From Dirofilaria immitis (taxonomy: Eukaryota > Nematoda > Chromadorea > Rhabditida > Onchocercidae): a DNA stretch of 64,000 nt. The position numbers were made by a program, and so were the translations under genes. Shown here one piece after another: positions 61,574 through 64,000 of this stretch. The stretch is from contig JAKNDB010000068.1 in NCBI GenBank assembly GCA_024305405.1, positions 10,649,501-10,713,500 of the forward strand, given 5' to 3'. Numbering within the stretch: the stretch's first letter is position 1; each line of letters begins with the position of its first letter. The notes beneath the pieces are model-generated. The model had not been told where the DNA came from and did no database searches. It saw only the letters and a program-made list of their open reading frames with translations.

Positions 61574-64000
61574 AGGAGACAGTAAGAATGGAAGGATTTG
61601 AAGACAAATGAATTATCAGAGGCAATAACACTTGAAAATATGAGAGATAACAAAATATCAATAAATTGATAATGTTTGTTTGTTTCACTCTTTTATGAAC
61701 ATCAATAGTTAAAAGAACTTTATAAGAGAGTGAAAAATGAACAAACCACTGATTTGGCCATTGTTAAACATTCTGAGATAGTATTTGTAATTCATTTATT
61801 TTCAATCTCTGAATGCATATAAATAACGATATTTACTATCTACTGTAAATGGCTTAATGTATAAGATCCCAGAATAAGATATTTTAAAGAGAGACTTTTT
61901 GCTTGAGCATTTCTATAAAACAATTTTAAATGCAGCAATTTCAATCTCATCATTTGGCTAGAGACAGACCAGAAGCGTATAGAGGAAAGAGAATGGAAAA
62001 TGTGAAAGGATAGAATGGATAAAGAGGAGATGTGCAGACGACGAAGAATTTAAGGTTGAAGGTCATAAAGGAAGGATTACCAGCACACTTGTTCTGGGAG
62101 TATGCTTAGCAAATATTTAATGCTGGATGAATGGGAAGTTTTCCCTTTCTTTCAACTTTTTTTTCTCATTTTCTGTTCCAAATATTGTCCATTCTTTTTA
62201 TTTATTTTTCTGACCCTACTGCTTTTTTTTTTATTGCTAACAATTCTAAAGTTCAAAGAACTTTAGAGCGCTTGAAAGGCATTATGATTTTATATTGTCT
62301 TATGCAAGCAGGCTTTTATTCAATTAATAAAACAATGAATTTAACTCTTTTTTTGATTTGAACTTTTGGAAATTTAAAGATTTGAAGAGAGAGAGAGAGA
62401 AGAAAGGAAATTTTAATATTTCCATCAAATTCGCTAGTGCTAAGAATTGAATCGCTGAGCGTGGAATATGTAGGATATTTGGATTTTGTTGTAATTGTTG
62501 AAGCTCATTTTCTAGCCAAATAGTAATATGTATAGTTAGCTAATATTATCAGCTTATTTAACAACGATAGTATTCATCTTATACTATAAATTGAGTAATG
62601 GTAATTTAAAGATAATCATGCCTTTTTTTTAGAAAAATTATTGATGCAACTTCATATTTAGTATCAAAAGATTAGTGGTAAATACAGGTATTCAGTTTGA
62701 GGAGATAATAAGCAGCAATTTAATGAGATTGAATACTAATTAAACAGTAATTTGAAAAGTTCGTGAACTAACTGATATTATTTTAATATATTTTTAAATC
62801 GTATGATTGACTTCGAGCTAAGAAAAATTGGTTGACAGTATCATTACTAATTCTGAATATCCCTGATATTGTTTTATTTCTTTTTTAACAGCAATAAGAT
62901 GGAATTTTATGAAAGCATTGTTTCTAGTTATTGTCATTGTTAAAAGCTAGAAATAGGTAGAGTTGGAATACATTAAGAAATTCAACAAAGCGACTATTTG
63001 AATGTTTCTCGAAAAGATTGTGCCTCGAGTGCAATAGCAAGAACCGAAATTAATGTGAGAGAAATAGAAAAACTGAAGATCTAAACTAGTCTGTCCGACT
63101 TCCAATCTTCTATCATTCAATCACTAACCTTATTTTGCAATATGATAAAAAATTGATGCAGGGAAAATGTTTTGCTTAGCTAGTTCAATATTATTTTTCC
63201 ATTGAATCTAATTACTTTTCTAATTATTATTAATTAAGTTCTTTTTAATAAAGTTCGGTAACGTCGGTGGACCTTCGACATTCCTGTTATTTCCCTTTTT
63301 TTAAGTCAATTACGAATAGCATCGAAATAAGGATTATATCAAACATTGCTTTTTATTGTTTATACATTCATCCTTCAATGTTTTATAATAAATTCGTGAC
63401 ATAAGATGTAGAAAGTACTAATAGTATAACTGAGCAATATTAATTAGAATATCTGAAAATTTATTTCTTTCAACAATTTTTGAAAGGATCAAATAATACA
63501 ACAATCATTCAATGTTAGACTTCATTATAAGTAACATAATCTAATTTTTCTTACATTAAGATATTATGTTTTATCACAAATCAAAAGTAAAAGAATTATC
63601 AATAATTGCATAATTAATCACTAATTATATCTCTTAGCATTTATCCTTTTATTAATATTGCGAAGGACATTTATAGCATTTCCTTCCTTTTTATTGGCCG
63701 ATGCATCACTTTTCTATATTTTCAAGCTAATTAAATTTCAAGGAAGAAGGTATATTCATGATTAATAGACAGGTAGATAATTAAACAAAAATAGCATCAA
63801 CTAAGTCAGTAATATTAATTTGTGCGTCAAGTATTAATTTGCATGTCAAACACTAATTTGCAGTTATTTAATAATACGAAAAAATAAAAATGAAAATTTC
63901 AACGTATTCTTCAAACATTTCAAAATCATTTACCAAAATTTTCAAATTCTCTGAAGATTTTCTGATATTTCAATTTTTTCATTTTCACATTTTTTTGTCT

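Larger units (their letters stand above)
54702..64000. other. long gene-free, AT-rich stretch
   Basis: More than 9 kb in which I found no splice-connected coding segment, RNA gene or protein similarity on either strand. It contains microsatellites, purine-rich tracts and one GC-rich hairpin at 56297-56332. Confidence 0.45.

Noticed and set aside
1..64000. CRISPR arrays, bacterial operons or phage
   Set aside because: No regularly spaced direct repeats with unique spacers. The only bacterial sequence is the decayed rpoA-rplQ fragment.

Overview
The window is nuclear DNA of a filarial nematode or a close relative. It is AT-rich, with many small exons separated by short introns ending in TTTCAG-like acceptors, and it carries decayed Wolbachia genes, which is typical of filariae. 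No species can be named from the sequence. I could support seven conserved eukaryotic housekeeping genes, two tRNA genes, one probable small unknown gene, one dead metabolic gene (glycerate kinase) and one Wolbachia-derived insertion (rpoA-rplQ). Exon coordinates were worked out by eye from splice sites and family similarity.

Layout. 149-6299 (+): ARS2/SRRT, the nuclear cap-binding adaptor. 6500-7015 (-): unrecognised small helical protein. 7468-8423 (+): SPT4, elongation-factor subunit. 9357-16911 (-): NAA25, auxiliary subunit of the NatB N-terminal acetyltransferase, 21 exons. 18579-21120 (+): relic of a glycerate kinase. 21790-21859: tRNA-Pro(AGG). 22195-22980: Wolbachia rpoA and rplQ relics, still in operon order. 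25558-25629: tRNA-Thr(TGT). 27380-30364 (-): TRMT6, non-catalytic subunit of the tRNA m1A58 methyltransferase. 32835-44461 (-): Enhancer of polycomb, 17 exons, with a roughly 3 kb first intron. 50478-53335 (+) and 53844-54701 (+): an AAMP-like WD40 protein and the TFIIA gamma subunit, about 0.5 kb apart on the same strand. The remaining 9.3 kb (54702-64000) looks gene-free, with microsatellites and one strong hairpin.

The living genes are mainly about gene expression: RNA processing (ARS2), elongation (SPT4), initiation (TFIIA gamma), chromatin (EPC), tRNA modification (TRMT6) and N-terminal protein acetylation (NAA25).

Two kinds of damage must be kept apart. ARS2, NAA25, TRMT6 and EPC have intact exon order and splice sites, but many exons need one extra base, nearly always an A in a run of 4-6 A (or T on the minus strand). 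This looks like a systematic homopolymer under-call in the assembly, although transcript slippage is formally possible. The glycerate kinase and rpoA/rplQ copies also carry nonsense substitutions and divergence, and so look truly dead.
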